A DNA stretch of 48,639 nt from Treponema sp. (GCA_031276965.1 JAISMC010000088.1:1-48639); one strand, 5' to 3'. Positions 27,156-38,261 are shown, numbered from the stretch's first letter. The notes: generated by a model not told the origin, from the sequence alone. Numbers and translations are program-made.

Positions 27156-27184
27156 GAGAAACCGGACGAAGAGCCCGGTTTCTC
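27156..27184 (-). terminator. Intercistronic hairpin (attenuator) between livK and livH
   Basis: Arms GAGAAACCGG (27156-27165) and CCGGTTTCTC (27175-27184) pair perfectly. On the - strand they are followed by TTTG. Partial termination or RNA protection here would give more binding protein than permease, as is common for ABC importers. Confidence 0.55.
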
Positions 27185-27218
27185 CGGAAAGGTCTATAAA
27201 CCTTAGGTTTCGAAAAAC

Positions 27219-28367
27219 CTATCTGGGATTGACCGTTGTTTTGTAGGTATTGACCAGCTTGCCGTCCTTTCTGACGATCTCAAGAATCGTGGCGCCCTTA
27301 ATCGGATCGCGGTTCTGATCGAAACGGATGCTTCCCGTTACATAGGGGCCGTTGATCTTCGCCATGGCGTCCTTTACCGCGGCGGTGTCGAAGGTACCGG
27401 CAGCCTTGATCCCGTCGGCGACCAGCATCATCGAGTCGTAACCAAGGGCGGCGAACTGCGAAGCCGGCTTGTTGAATTTGGCCTGATAGGCCTTAACGAA
27501 AACCTGACCCCTGGGATCGGTGGTATCCGAAGCGAAACCCGCGGACCAGTACCCGTTGAGTACTTCATCTCCCGCATCTTCGATAAGGTCCACAAGACCG
27601 TCCCAGCCGTCGCCGCCCAAAAATGCGCAGCTGACCCCCTGGGCCCGGAGCTGTTTCGCCTGAAGGGCCACGTCGTTGTAGTAGTTGGGCAGATACACCA
27701 CATCGGGATTGGCCGCCCTGATACGGGTTACCTGGGCGTTAAAGTCCACGTCCCCGGTTTGATAGGCTTCGTCGGCGGCGATCTGTCCGCCGTTTTTCTT
27801 GAACTGCTCCTTAAAGGTTTCCGCCAGGCCGGTGTTGTAATCGGCGCCGGCGTCGTAAAGAACCGCCGCCCGCCTGCTCTTGAGGGTGTTATAGGCGAAA
27901 TCGGCGCCCACCACTCCCTGGAAGGGATCGATAAAACAGGCCCGGAAAATATAGTCCCCCGCCCTGGTAATCGCAATATTAGTGGCCGAGGGGGAGATGA
28001 GAATCACCTTGCCCTGCTGGGCGAGGGCGGTCATCGCCTGGGTGGCCCCCGAGGTACTGGACCCCAGGATGAAGGAAACCTTGTCCCTGGTGGTAAGCTT
28101 GGTAAAGGCATTCACCGACTTGGCCGAGTCTCCTTCATCATCCTCCGAAATGAGAACAAGCTGCTTGCCCAAAAGCCCGCCCGCCGCATTGATCTCATCA
28201 ATGGCCAGCAGCGCCCCGTCCCTGGACTCGGTGCCGTAGAAAGCGACCTGCCCGGAAAGCGGAAACACCGCGCCGATGGCGACGGTATTGGAATCCTGTT
28301 TGCCGCCGGCGGCAAACACCGAAACGGCGCAGATAAGAGCCGCAAAAACAAGCGTTAATTTTTTCAT
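27219..28367 (-). CDS. livK: Branched-chain amino acid ABC transporter, substrate-binding protein
   Basis: Periplasmic receptor of the importer. The 382-residue product has a signal peptide (MKKLTLVFAALICAVSVFAA), then the type I binding fold of the LivJ/LivK family: VAIGAVFPLSGQVAFYG, LLAIDEINAAGG, ILGSSTSGATQAM and YLPNYYNDVALQAKQLRAQG. No lipobox Cys is present at the cleavage site, so it is probably soluble. Ribosome site AGGAGG is good. An AT-rich stretch upstream (28410-28450) may hold its promoter. Confidence 0.94.
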   Translation of the reverse strand: MKKLTLVFAALICAVSVFAAGGKQDSNTVAIGAVFPLSGQVAFYGTESRDGALLAIDEINAAGGLLGKQLVLISEDDEGDSAKSVNAFTKLTTRDKVSFILGSSTSGATQAMTALAQQGKVILISPSATNIAITRAGDYIFRACFIDPFQGVVGADFAYNTLKSRRAAVLYDAGADYNTGLAETFKEQFKKNGGQIAADEAYQTGDVDFNAQVTRIRAANPDVVYLPNYYNDVALQAKQLRAQGVSCAFLGGDGWDGLVDLIEDAGDEVLNGYWSAGFASDTTDPRGQVFVKAYQAKFNKPASQFAALGYDSMMLVADGIKAAGTFDTAAVKDAMAKINGPYVTGSIRFDQNRDPIKGATILEIVRKDGKLVNTYKTTVNPR

Positions 28368-28486
28368 TGTTCATTCCTCCTGTCTTCCTCCGCCCAAGGC
28401 GGATACAATATAAAACATACTAGCGTATATTTATACAAAATGTCCATAGGGAGCGGAAATATTGTATATTTATGCAGAAACATAGT

Positions 28487-31303
28487 TTATCCTCCTGTAC
28501 CGGGCAGATACTTCCGAAGTTTTGCAATCATATCTTCAAAATCGAGGGGTTTGCCTATATGATCGTCCATCCCCGCGGCAAAGCACTTCTCAATATCCTC
28601 CCGAAATACATTGGCGGTCATGGCAAGGATAGGTACGCCCAGGGCTTTGGGGGTTCCCAGGGCGCGGATGCGGCGGGTGGCTTCATAACCGTCCATTTCC
28701 GGCATTTGGACATCCATAAAGATCATATCGTATTTATCAGGATCGGCGTTGAATATCCGTACCGCCTCCGCTCCGTTTTCGGCGCAGTCAATGACAAGGG
28801 CCGTGGGTTCAAGCAGGGAAAGGACGATCTCCCGGTTGATCTCCACATCTTCCGCCAGCAGTATACAGTGTCCCGCAAAGGAATCCTGTATTCCCGCCGT
28901 TTCCTTTGCCGGAGAGGACAGCTTGTTAAGTCCCAGGCATTGGTTGATACAGTCCGCTATGGCGGAGGGAAACAGCGGCTTGGGGATAAACTTATCCACC
29001 CCCGCCCGCTTTGCATTGGCTTCCAGGGTGCTCCAGTCGGCGGCGGATATCATAATTACCACCGGTTTAAGCGGCGGTTCCCGTTCCGGGGCGCCCTCCC
29101 CCGGAGCGGAGTTTTTGATGCGCCGGGAAAGTTCAAGGCCGTCCATGCCGGGCATTTTCCAGTCCACAAAGTACATGTCGTAGAAACCGTTCCGGGCGAT
29201 AAGCTCCAGAGCTTCCCCGCCGCTTCCGGCGGTATCGCAGGATACGCCGAACTGCTCCGTGATGCTGTAAAAATATTCCCGTATATCCTTCTCGTCGTCC
29301 ACCACCAGGATGCGCAGATTTTCCCAGTTTACCCCGGAAGCCAAAAGTCCCGGCCTGTCTTCACGGTTTCCCTTCAGCTTTACGGTAAAGATAAAGGCGG
29401 ATCCCTTTCCGGGTTCCGACTCCACCTGAATATCGCCGCCCATCATATTGACCAGCCGCCTGGAGATCGCCAGTCCCAGGCCGGTACCGCCAAATTTACG
29501 GGATGTGCTTGAATCGGCCTGTTCAAAAGAGGAAAAAAGCCGGGAACACTGTTCCACGCTCATCCCTATGCCCGAATCGGAAACGCTGATACGGATGGTA
29601 CAGATTCCATTTTCCTCTCCGTCAAAAAAGGCGGCCAACTTTATGGAACCTTCCTCGGGGGTAAATTTTACGGCGTTGGAAAGCAGGTTCGTTATCACCT
29701 GGGCAAGCCGCTGATCATCCCCGGCGAGAACCCTGGGTATGCGCTGATCAATGTGAACGGAAAATTTCTGTCTCTTTTCATCAACCCTGAAGATGATCAC
29801 ATTCACCGCCTTCTGCAATACCTTTTCAAAGACAAATTCCGAAAAAGAAAGTTCAAGCTTATTTGCCTCTATCTTTGACATGTCCAGAATATCGTTTATC
29901 ACCCCCAAAAGATGGCTGGAGGCGTCTTCTATCTTCTGCAGGCAGTAATCTTTTTTTTGTATATCCGAAGACAGCCGCGCTATCGAGGTCATGCCGATAA
30001 TCGCGTTCATGGGGGTACGCATCTCGTGACTCATGTTTGCAAGGAAATCCCCCTTGGCCTTGCTTGCCCGTTCCGCCTGTTCCAGGGCCGCGGCCCGTTC
30101 CTGCTCCCGGAGATCCCTGCCCGCCGCCCCGGCCACAACGCTGCCCGCGGTACTGGCCAGCTGGCGGTCGCTTTCGGTCCAAATCCGGGTCCGCAGACAT
30201 TCCTCGATACTCAGTATCGCCCAAAATGTACCGCCCACATAGAGGGGCACCCAGATAAAGGCCTTGACCCCCACGGTATTCAGAATTTTATACCGGTCAT
30301 CCCCGCAGACATCGTCACAATAAACGGTTGGGATAAGACCCTCCGGCTGTTCCCGGGGAAAAGTATTGTTTATCAGATCATTGAGGCCCTTCGTAGCGGG
30401 ACTGGTAACGATGTTTTCCACGCCGCACCAAAGATAAACGGGACGGCTCATCTCAGAATCCGTTTCGGGGAGACCTACCAGTATGCGGCTTACCCCCATG
30501 AACTCTCCGGTGATCCGCAGGGCGTCGTTGATGAGAACGGAACTTTCCCGGGCGGAGATAAAATTCCGGGCCAGATCGGACATAAGCTCCTGCTGGGCAA
30601 AACGCTTTCCATAGGCAGTCTCTTTCCGCCGGTGAACGAAAAAATTCAGAAAACCGCTGACGATAACAAAAATCGTAGAGACCAGCAGTATGACGGAAAG
30701 CAGGATGACCCTCTTCCTGGTTACCAGTACCTCGCGGTCTTCGATGTCCACCCCCGCCAGGGCAATTGCATTTCCGCCGGAGTCCAGGATGGGCGCAAAA
30801 GAAGAGAGAAGGCCGTCAAAACCAATTGAATAGCTCCCCAGACCGGTAACTACGGCTTTCTTTTCCAAAACGGCCTTGAGGGGGCCCTCTTCCATAGGTA
30901 TGGGGGGAGAAGCCAGATTTACCGTATCTTTGGTTAAATCATTGTCAACGATGAACTGGGCACGGCTCAGATCTCCCCCCAGGGGCCGAAGATAATACAC
31001 AAAGAGCACGTCCGCAGTTTTTCCAAAATCGATAAGCCGTTCCCGGACATCCTTAAAGAGGGGTTTTTCCATATCATCCGGAACATTGAGTTCCGCCAGT
31101 TCCTCCGGGGTAACCAGGCGGGCCGCCATAAGACTCGTAGCCCGGAGCCGGTTTTCAATACTCGCCCTGAAAAATAAAGATATGGTGTTGACCAGAATGC
31201 TGGTGTAGATGGAGATGATCAATACCAAAAGGGCCGCAATAGAGAAGAGGACCAGCGTGAGATTTCCGTAAAGATTTTCTCTGGCTCTGTAAGCCCTCAT
31301 CAT
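28487..31303 (-). CDS. Hybrid sensor histidine kinase with two receiver domains
   Basis: Membrane signalling protein of about 938 residues. In order: a membrane helix (about 13-35), an extracytoplasmic sensor (about 40-195), a second helix (about 200-225), a GAF-like domain (about 240-395), the HisKA domain with the phospho-acceptor His in [17 protein letters not shown] (about 426), and the ATPase domain ([34 protein letters not shown]). It ends in two receivers with Asp in [12 protein letters not shown] and in [16 protein letters not shown] 31303 follows GGGGAAAT; a TTG further upstream is unlikely. It lies between tpiA and livK on the same strand, but no output regulator is adjacent, so the signal and target are unknown. 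Confidence 0.9.
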   Translation of the reverse strand: MMRAYRARENLYGNLTLVLFSIAALLVLIISIYTSILVNTISLFFRASIENRLRATSLMAARLVTPEELAELNVPDDMEKPLFKDVRERLIDFGKTADVLFVYYLRPLGGDLSRAQFIVDNDLTKDTVNLASPPIPMEEGPLKAVLEKKAVVTGLGSYSIGFDGLLSSFAPILDSGGNAIALAGVDIEDREVLVTRKRVILLSVILLVSTIFVIVSGFLNFFVHRRKETAYGKRFAQQELMSDLARNFISARESSVLINDALRITGEFMGVSRILVGLPETDSEMSRPVYLWCGVENIVTSPATKGLNDLINNTFPREQPEGLIPTVYCDDVCGDDRYKILNTVGVKAFIWVPLYVGGTFWAILSIEECLRTRIWTESDRQLASTAGSVVAGAAGRDLREQERAAALEQAERASKAKGDFLANMSHEMRTPMNAIIGMTSIARLSSDIQKKDYCLQKIEDASSHLLGVINDILDMSKIEANKLELSFSEFVFEKVLQKAVNVIIFRVDEKRQKFSVHIDQRIPRVLAGDDQRLAQVITNLLSNAVKFTPEEGSIKLAAFFDGEENGICTIRISVSDSGIGMSVEQCSRLFSSFEQADSSTSRKFGGTGLGLAISRRLVNMMGGDIQVESEPGKGSAFIFTVKLKGNREDRPGLLASGVNWENLRILVVDDEKDIREYFYSITEQFGVSCDTAGSGGEALELIARNGFYDMYFVDWKMPGMDGLELSRRIKNSAPGEGAPEREPPLKPVVIMISAADWSTLEANAKRAGVDKFIPKPLFPSAIADCINQCLGLNKLSSPAKETAGIQDSFAGHCILLAEDVEINREIVLSLLEPTALVIDCAENGAEAVRIFNADPDKYDMIFMDVQMPEMDGYEATRRIRALGTPKALGVPILAMTANVFREDIEKCFAAGMDDHIGKPLDFEDMIAKLRKYLPGTGG

Positions 31304-31362
31304 ATTTCCCCGGCGCAGCAAGGGTCCGGCCGGTCTTGGCTGCCGCCGCGGCCCCTTTGAGG

Positions 31363-32112
31363 TCAGCCGAATTTGGCTATGGACGCAAAAGTACCCGCCT
31401 TGAGAGCCGCTCCCCCCACCAGGGCGCCGTCAATGTTTTCCTTCGCCATGAGCTGGGCGGCGTTATCGGGTTTTACCGAACCGCCGTACTGGATGACGAT
31501 CTGCGAGGCGGCGCCGGCGCCGTAGAGCCTTTCAATCACCTTCCGTACATAGGCGTGGATGGCGTCGGCATCTTCCGGGGTGGCGGTCTTGCCCGTCCCT
31601 ATGGCCCAAACCGGCTCGTAGGCCAGAACCACCCGGGAAAGATCCGCGGCGCTTACCCCCTCAAGGCCCTTGACGGTTTGGGTTTCACAGACCGTTTCGG
31701 CCCTTCCCGCCTCCCGCTCTTCCAAAAGCTCCCCTATGCAGAGTATCACCTCAAGGCCGTGCCGGAGGGCAAGCTGTACCTTCTTGTTGATCAGGGCGTC
31801 GTCTTCCTTGTAGATGTGCCGTCTTTCGCTGTGCCCCAGAATAACGGTCCGGACCTCCAGATCCTTTAGCTGCAGCACCGAGACTTCTCCGGTATGGGCG
31901 CCCTGCTCTTCGGCGGCCATGTTCTGGGCCCCCAAACGTATATTAGTTCCTTTAACAATAGCCCCCACCGTTTCAAGGCTGGTAAAACTCGGGGCCACCA
32001 AATACTTGTGCTTTCCGTCCTTCAGTTCCGCCACAAGGGCTTTTGCCAGCTCCGCCGCTTCGGCCCTGGTTTTATGCATCTTCCAGTTTCCCGCTATATA
32101 GTAATTACGCAT
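31363..32112 (-). CDS. tpiA: Triosephosphate isomerase
   Basis: Glycolytic enzyme that interconverts dihydroxyacetone phosphate and glyceraldehyde 3-phosphate. From the ATG at 32112 (AGGAG six bases upstream) the product has 249 residues, the usual length. Active-site Lys11 is in NWKMHK, the catalytic His in ILGHSERR and the catalytic Glu in [11 protein letters not shown], with the phosphate loop [10 protein letters not shown]. An upstream in-frame start would add 20 residues of AT-rich intergenic repeat and is rejected. Confidence 0.97.
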   Translation of the reverse strand: MRNYYIAGNWKMHKTRAEAAELAKALVAELKDGKHKYLVAPSFTSLETVGAIVKGTNIRLGAQNMAAEEQGAHTGEVSVLQLKDLEVRTVILGHSERRHIYKEDDALINKKVQLALRHGLEVILCIGELLEEREAGRAETVCETQTVKGLEGVSAADLSRVVLAYEPVWAIGTGKTATPEDADAIHAYVRKVIERLYGAGAASQIVIQYGGSVKPDNAAQLMAKENIDGALVGGAALKAGTFASIAKFG

Positions 32113-32332
32113 CCTTATCTCCTGTAAATATAAAATAGAGTTGTTCGGAAACTTTAGTTTCCGTCGAACCAAAGGTTCGCCAACAACAACTTAAAAACAG
32201 CAAAAAATGTGGATTTTGTCAAAAACCCATGTTTTCTTGGGAGATTTGTCAGACAACCAACCGGGTTGTCAAACAAGTCCAACGGTGAAAGTGAGGTATA
32301 CAAAACGAGGAACTACCGGCCCCTCTTTTTAC
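32113..32332. other. Repeat-containing gap between pgk and tpiA
   Basis: No gene is visible. Most of the gap is copy B of the structured repeat (32141-32283). Confidence 0.75.
32141..32283 (+). repeat. Dispersed structured repeat, copy B
   Basis: It contains three clean hairpins: CGGAAACT-TT-AGTTTCCG (32146-32163), CGAACC-AAA-GGTTCG (32165-32179) and GACAACC-5 bases-GGTTGTC (32252-32270). It aligns with the reverse strand of 13466-13605. Here the repeat lies antisense to the local operon, whereas copy A lies in sense. Confidence 0.8.
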
Positions 32333-33595
32333 TTATCCGCGGCACACCTCAATGCCGGGAAGTTTCTTGCCCTCCAGCAGTTCCAGGGAGGCTCCGCCTC
32401 CGGTGGAAACATGGCTCATTTTTGAGGCCAGGCCGAACTTGTTCACCGCCGCCACGGAATCGCCGCCGCCCACCACGGTAACGGCCCCCCGGCCGGTGGC
32501 TTCCGCTGCCAGTTTGGCCACTTCTTCAGTACCCTTGGCAAAGGCATCAAACTCGAAAACCCCCACGGGACCGTTCCACACAATGGTCTTGGCCCTGGCT
32601 AGTACCTCTTTATATTTCGCCACGGTCCTGGGACCCACATCAAGACCCATAAGGTTATCGGGAAGATCCTGGCTGTCCACCGCTATGGGCTTGGCGGCGG
32701 CGTCAAAGGTTTCCGCCCCAAGCTGATCCACGGGGAGTACAATTTCGGCGCCCGCCTTCTTGGCCGCATTCAGAATGTTCCGGGCAGTATCAAGCTGATC
32801 ATCCTCTACCAAAGACTTGCCCACCTTATGGCCCTGGGCTTTGAGGAAGGTATAGGCCATGCCGCCGCCGATGACCAGGGCGGAGGCGTTTTTGAGGAGA
32901 CTTTCCAGTACGGCAATTTTGGAAGAAACCTTGGCGCCGCCGATGATAGCCGCCAGGGGTTTCTGGGGATTGGTAACGATGGGCTCCAGATAGTCCACCT
33001 CCTTTTCCATAAGGAAGCCCGCCACGGAAACCGGCACAAACTTGGCAATGGAGGCGGTGGAAGCGTGATCCCGGTGGGCGGTCCCGAAGGCATCGTTTAC
33101 AAAAATATCCCCATAGGAAGCCAGCTCCTTGGCAAGTTTATCCCGCTCTCCCGCATCCTTAGAGGTTTCCTCTTTATGGAAGCGGGTATTTTCCAGCATG
33201 ATCACCGCCCCCTCCTGCTGTCCGTCGATAAAAGCCTTCTTACCGTAACAGCCGTCTTCGCCGGCGAAGATCACGGGCCTGCCGAGTTTCTTTTCAAGGT
33301 AAGCCGCCACCGGAGCCATCCGGTGTTTGCCCTTAATATAGGCTGCCTCGTCAAAGGTCTTGCCGTCCTTTTCAGCCTTTTCTTTAGCCTTTTTGGAATC
33401 CTTGACAGGATCCCCCAGGTGGCTCATTAGGGTAAGGGTCTTAACCCCCTGCTCCAGAATATACTTAATGGTGGGAATCGCCGCAGTGATCCGGGTGTCG
33501 TCCTGGACAACCCCGTCCTTCATGGGGACGTTAAAGTCCACCCGCATAACGATCCGCCTGCCCTTTAGGTCAACGCTTTTTACGGTCTTTATCAT
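32333..33595 (-). CDS. pgk: Phosphoglycerate kinase
   Basis: Makes ATP from 1,3-bisphosphoglycerate in glycolysis. From the ATG at 33595 (GGAGG upstream) the product has 420 residues. The N-terminal motif RVDFNVPM, substrate residues in SHLGDP, the ENTRFHKEE segment and the C-terminal nucleotide loop VVGGGDSVAAV are typical. It follows gap after a terminator-like hairpin, so it is partly separate from gap expression. Confidence 0.97.
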   Translation of the reverse strand: MIKTVKSVDLKGRRIVMRVDFNVPMKDGVVQDDTRITAAIPTIKYILEQGVKTLTLMSHLGDPVKDSKKAKEKAEKDGKTFDEAAYIKGKHRMAPVAAYLEKKLGRPVIFAGEDGCYGKKAFIDGQQEGAVIMLENTRFHKEETSKDAGERDKLAKELASYGDIFVNDAFGTAHRDHASTASIAKFVPVSVAGFLMEKEVDYLEPIVTNPQKPLAAIIGGAKVSSKIAVLESLLKNASALVIGGGMAYTFLKAQGHKVGKSLVEDDQLDTARNILNAAKKAGAEIVLPVDQLGAETFDAAAKPIAVDSQDLPDNLMGLDVGPRTVAKYKEVLARAKTIVWNGPVGVFEFDAFAKGTEEVAKLAAEATGRGAVTVVGGGDSVAAVNKFGLASKMSHVSTGGGASLELLEGKKLPGIEVCRG

Positions 33596-33675
33596 TGATT
33601 TTCCTCCAAGAAAATTATTCAGCAGGGAAAGTTCTGAAAACCCAGCCAGGGGCTCCGGCGCTTCCCCAATGCGCT

Positions 33676-33700
33676 TTTTCAAAATCCGGCATTTTGAAAA
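33676..33700. repeat. AT-rich hairpin upstream of pgk
   Basis: TTTTCAAAAT (33676-33685) and ATTTTGAAAA (33691-33700) around CCGGC. It lies in the pgk leader and may be regulatory or a small repeat; a similar CCGGCATTTTGAAAA occurs near 22833. Confidence 0.5.
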
Positions 33701-33723
33701 GCCTCATACAAACTCCGCATAAC

Positions 33724-33759
33724 AAAAAGGCCCCGCCCTAAGCGGGTCGGAGCCTTTTT
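33724..33759. terminator. Bidirectional intrinsic terminator after gap
   Basis: AAAAAGGC (33724-33731) pairs with GCCTTTTT (33752-33759) around an inner GC-rich stem (CCCGC/GCGGG, imperfect). On the - strand it ends in a T-run and would terminate gap, with some readthrough into pgk possible. Confidence 0.8.
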
Positions 33760-33789
33760 GCAACAAGCCGCGGGGGCATTACTCCGATC

Positions 33790-34875
<1,086 letters not shown>

Positions 34876-34885
34876 TTATAACTAA

Positions 34886-34914
34886 ATAGTAGGCAATAAG
34901 AAACAATTAGTCAA
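34886..34914 (-). promoter_or_regulatory. Sigma70-type promoter of gap
   Basis: Read on the - strand: -35 TTGACT (34914-34909), a 17-base spacer and -10 TACTAT (34891-34886). The leader is about 25 bases and contains GGGGG as a possible ribosome site. Confidence 0.7.
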
Positions 34915-34977
34915 CACTACGCCCCTCTGGGACCGTGTACCGGAATAATTTTCGTAAAATTAACGGGGAAACGGTAT

Positions 34978-35526
34978 TTAGCCGAGGACCGACACATACT
35001 TTCTGCGGGAATCAACCAGGGAACGAAGCTCCGTCAGCATGGCCTTATTCACCTCTTCCGCGATGGGAAACACATACCGGACCGTTTCCTCCGTATATCT
35101 GCTGATAAATTCGGGATTTACCACAAAACCCAGGGAGATCATGTTGGATATGCGGTCCGCCACTTTGAGGACCTTGGCGTAAAGGGAACCGTTCTTCAGG
35201 ATACGGTTTAAGAAATCCGGTTTGTTTTCATCGGGGAAACGGGTTACCTCAAGGACCAGATCGTAAACCGCGGGACTTTCATAATCAATCGACAGCAGAA
35301 GATTGTGGTTAAAGCCGGGAATATCTTCGATAAGGTCGTGGACGATAGAACCCTTGAGGAGCACCGAATCGATATAACCGTAATCCACCAGGGTCGCCAT
35401 GGTATCGAGCTGATGACGGAACATATTTCCCCCGCCCTCCCTGGTCTTGCCTATAAGGGCCGTAGCAAGCTGTATATAGGGGGCCAGATGAGTTCCCTTT
35501 AGGCGAAGCATTTCATCGGTAGTCAC
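34978..35526 (-). CDS. Small HD-domain hydrolase resembling (p)ppGpp hydrolases
   Basis: A 182-residue single-domain protein. It has the metal-binding pattern of the RelA/SpoT hydrolase half: RH at 37-38 (MFRHQLDTMATL), HDLIED at 63-68, and KVADRISNM with Asp124. The ED pair following HD is specific to SpoT-like hydrolases. No synthetase, TGS or ACT domain follows, so this could be a stand-alone alarmone hydrolase of the Mesh1/SAH type; another nucleotide substrate is possible. GTG start with AAGGAG seven bases upstream. It begins 23 bases after valS stops, in the same direction, so both may share a transcript. Confidence 0.75.
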   Translation of the reverse strand: MTTDEMLRLKGTHLAPYIQLATALIGKTREGGGNMFRHQLDTMATLVDYGYIDSVLLKGSIVHDLIEDIPGFNHNLLLSIDYESPAVYDLVLEVTRFPDENKPDFLNRILKNGSLYAKVLKVADRISNMISLGFVVNPEFISRYTEETVRYVFPIAEEVNKAMLTELRSLVDSRRKYVSVLG

Positions 35527-35549
35527 TGGAAAGCTCCTTAAAAACAGGA

Positions 35550-38261
35550 CTAGGCCATATCATGGATGTAGGACCGCAGCTTTCCGGTCCGCTTCAGGGT
35601 GTCATCAAGCTTCCGCCTCTCTCCGGCGGCTAATTCAGGGGGGGCGTTTTTAAGGAAATTTTCATTAGCCAGTTTTGCTTGGAGGGAGGCGATGAATTTT
35701 TCGTCCTTTTCAAGTTCCCTGGCAAATTTCTGTCTAAGAAAGGCCAGATCCGCCGCTTCGGCGATATAAACAAAGGCCTCGAAACCGGTCCCCGCGAGAC
35801 CGATGGAAGCGGCGGGCCGCGTTTCAGTTGAGGGGGGGGCGATTTCCAGTTCGCCTATTCCCGCTAAAAGCTTTACCAGATCCGTGTTATCCCGCAGCAC
35901 CCCCTCCCGGCCGGTCCTGGGCCGTATCTGAACCCTGATCTGCCTGCTTGGGGGAATGGTACATTCGCTCCGCAGAGTCCGCACCATGCGGACCAGTTCC
36001 TGAAGGAAAGCAAAATCCTCCTCTCCCCCGGGATCGGCGCGGCCCTCATCGAAACGGGGATAGGGGGCGGTGATCAAAAGTTCCTGTCCCGCGAATTTCC
36101 CCTGTTTCACTCCGGCGGGAAATTTTTGGTATATCTCTTCGGTTACCAGCGGAAGCAGGGGATGGAGGAGTCTCAGGGATTCGGCAAGTACATCCAACAG
36201 CACCGTGGTGGCCCTATCTTTCTCGGCGTCATCATCCGAATGGGTCGAAAGCTTGGTGGCCTCCACATACCAGTCGCAGAAATCGTTCCAAAAGTATTCA
36301 TAGGCGCCGAGGGCGGCGTCGTTATAACGGTAGGATAGGAGGGCCTCCTCCATAAGTTTTGCAGCCCCGTTAAGCCGGGAGTAGATCCACCGGTCTGCGG
36401 GAAGCAGCGCCGGATTTTCTATCAGGCTGCGGCCTTCCAGATTCATCAGAATATAACGGCTGGCGTTCCATACCTTGTTTGCAAATTTGGAGCCCAGTTT
36501 GAAGGATTCCTTATCCACCAGCAGATCCTGGCCCTGGGCGCATAAAAAGGCCAGGGTAAACTTGAGGGCGTCGGCGCCGAATTCATCCACCATCTCCAGG
36601 GGATCGAGACCGGTCCCCAGGGTTTTGCTCATCTTCCGGCCCTGCTTATCCCTAAGGAGGCCGTGGATATAGATGTCCCGAAAGGGCGCCCTGCCGGTAA
36701 ATTCAAGCCCCGCCATGATCATCCGGGAAACCCAGAAGAAGATTATATCGTAGGCGGTTACCAGCGCAGTCGTCGGATAGAAACGGCCAAGGTCGCCTTT
36801 ATCCGCTCCGGTTCCGTTCTGTACATTCACGGGGTAATCGGAGATCTTCTCCCATCCCAGGGTACTGAAAGGCCAAAGCCAGCTGGAAAACCAGGTATCA
36901 AGCACATCGGGGTCCTGTTTCAGTTTTGCCGATCCGCAGCGGGGGCAGACGGAAAGATCCGTCCGGGAGACCGAAATCTTCCCGCAATCACCGCAGTACC
37001 ATGCCGGAATACGATGCCCCCACCAGAGCTGACGGCTTACGCACCAGTCCCGGATATTGGAGAGCCAATGTTTATAGGTATTTTCCCACTTCCGGGGAAA
37101 GAAGACCAAATCCCCCCGGCGCCAGCTTTCCAGGGCCTTTTCCGCCAGGGGCTTCATCCGTACAAACCACTGTTCCGAGAGGAAGGGCTCTATCACCGTA
37201 TGACAGCGGTAACAGTGTCCCACCGCATGGGTGATATCCTCCTCTTTTATAAAAAGCCCCGCGGTTTTAAGGTCCGCAACGACCACCTCTCTGGCTTGAA
37301 TTACCGTCAGGCGGCGGTACTTTTCGGGAACCTCGCCGTTGAGGGTTCCTCCGGGATCGAGGATGTTGATAACCGGAAGATCGTGCCGTTTGGCCACTTC
37401 CCAGTCATTGGGATCATGGGCGGGGGTGATCTTTACCACCCCGGTCCCAAAGTCCCGGTCCACATAGGTATCGGTAACTATGGGGATACGCCGGTCCGTC
37501 AGGGGAAGCAGGACATCCCTGCCGGCAAAATTCCGGTACCGCTCGTCTTCGGGATGAACCGCCAAGGCCGTATCCCCCAAAAGAGTTTCCGGCCGGGTGG
37601 TGGCGATTTCCAGGAAGCCCTTCTCCTCCGCCAGGGGATAGCGGATATGGTACATCTTCCCCGGCGTATCTTCATGTTCTACCTCGTCGTCGGAGAGGGC
37701 CGTACCGCAGGAGGAACACCAGTTAACCAGATAGTTTCCCTTGTAGAGAAGGTCCCGTTCGTAGAGGGTAACAAAAACCTCCCGCACCGCCCTGGAAAGC
37801 CCCTCGTCCAGGGTAAACCGTTCCCTGGACCAATCCACGCTGGCCCCCATCCGGGAGATTTGGTTGGAGATTATCCCGTGATGTTCCTTCTTTACCTCCC
37901 AGACCGCTTCTACAAACTTGTCCCGTCCCAGATCGTGGCGGCTCCGTCCCTGGGCCTTAAGCCGTTTCTCCACCACATTTTGGGTGGCTATTCCCGCATG
38001 ATCCGTGCCGGGCACCCAGAGTACCGGCTCACCCCGCATCCGGTGAAAACGAACGACGATATCCTGAAGGGATATGTTAAGGGCATGTCCCAGATGGAGA
38101 ACCCCCGTAACATTGGGGGGAGGAATGACAATGGCATAGGATTCGGCGGTTTTCCCGCTTTGCGTTTTCGGCTTGAAGGCGCCCTTTTCTTTCCAAAGGG
38201 CGTAGATCCGGGTTTCAAAACTCCGCGGATCAAAGGCTTTTTCCAGTTCCACTGCCTTCAT
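35550..38261 (-). CDS. valS: Valyl-tRNA synthetase
   Basis: Charges tRNA-Val. From the ATG at 38261 (GAGGAG upstream) the product has 903 residues. The HIGH motif appears in PPNVTGVLHLGHAL, the ValRS editing domain in WVPGTDHAGIATQ and the region after it. Two Cys pairs suggest zinc sites (CSSCG, CGDCG...CPRCG), and the KMSKS loop appears as GRKMSKTLG. The anticodon domain (FCDWYVEATK) and a C-terminal coiled coil (FARELEKDEKFIASLQAKLA) are present. It follows ispH by 31 bases. Confidence 0.97.
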   Translation of the reverse strand: MKAVELEKAFDPRSFETRIYALWKEKGAFKPKTQSGKTAESYAIVIPPPNVTGVLHLGHALNISLQDIVVRFHRMRGEPVLWVPGTDHAGIATQNVVEKRLKAQGRSRHDLGRDKFVEAVWEVKKEHHGIISNQISRMGASVDWSRERFTLDEGLSRAVREVFVTLYERDLLYKGNYLVNWCSSCGTALSDDEVEHEDTPGKMYHIRYPLAEEKGFLEIATTRPETLLGDTALAVHPEDERYRNFAGRDVLLPLTDRRIPIVTDTYVDRDFGTGVVKITPAHDPNDWEVAKRHDLPVINILDPGGTLNGEVPEKYRRLTVIQAREVVVADLKTAGLFIKEEDITHAVGHCYRCHTVIEPFLSEQWFVRMKPLAEKALESWRRGDLVFFPRKWENTYKHWLSNIRDWCVSRQLWWGHRIPAWYCGDCGKISVSRTDLSVCPRCGSAKLKQDPDVLDTWFSSWLWPFSTLGWEKISDYPVNVQNGTGADKGDLGRFYPTTALVTAYDIIFFWVSRMIMAGLEFTGRAPFRDIYIHGLLRDKQGRKMSKTLGTGLDPLEMVDEFGADALKFTLAFLCAQGQDLLVDKESFKLGSKFANKVWNASRYILMNLEGRSLIENPALLPADRWIYSRLNGAAKLMEEALLSYRYNDAALGAYEYFWNDFCDWYVEATKLSTHSDDDAEKDRATTVLLDVLAESLRLLHPLLPLVTEEIYQKFPAGVKQGKFAGQELLITAPYPRFDEGRADPGGEEDFAFLQELVRMVRTLRSECTIPPSRQIRVQIRPRTGREGVLRDNTDLVKLLAGIGELEIAPPSTETRPAASIGLAGTGFEAFVYIAEAADLAFLRQKFARELEKDEKFIASLQAKLANENFLKNAPPELAAGERRKLDDTLKRTGKLRSYIHDMA

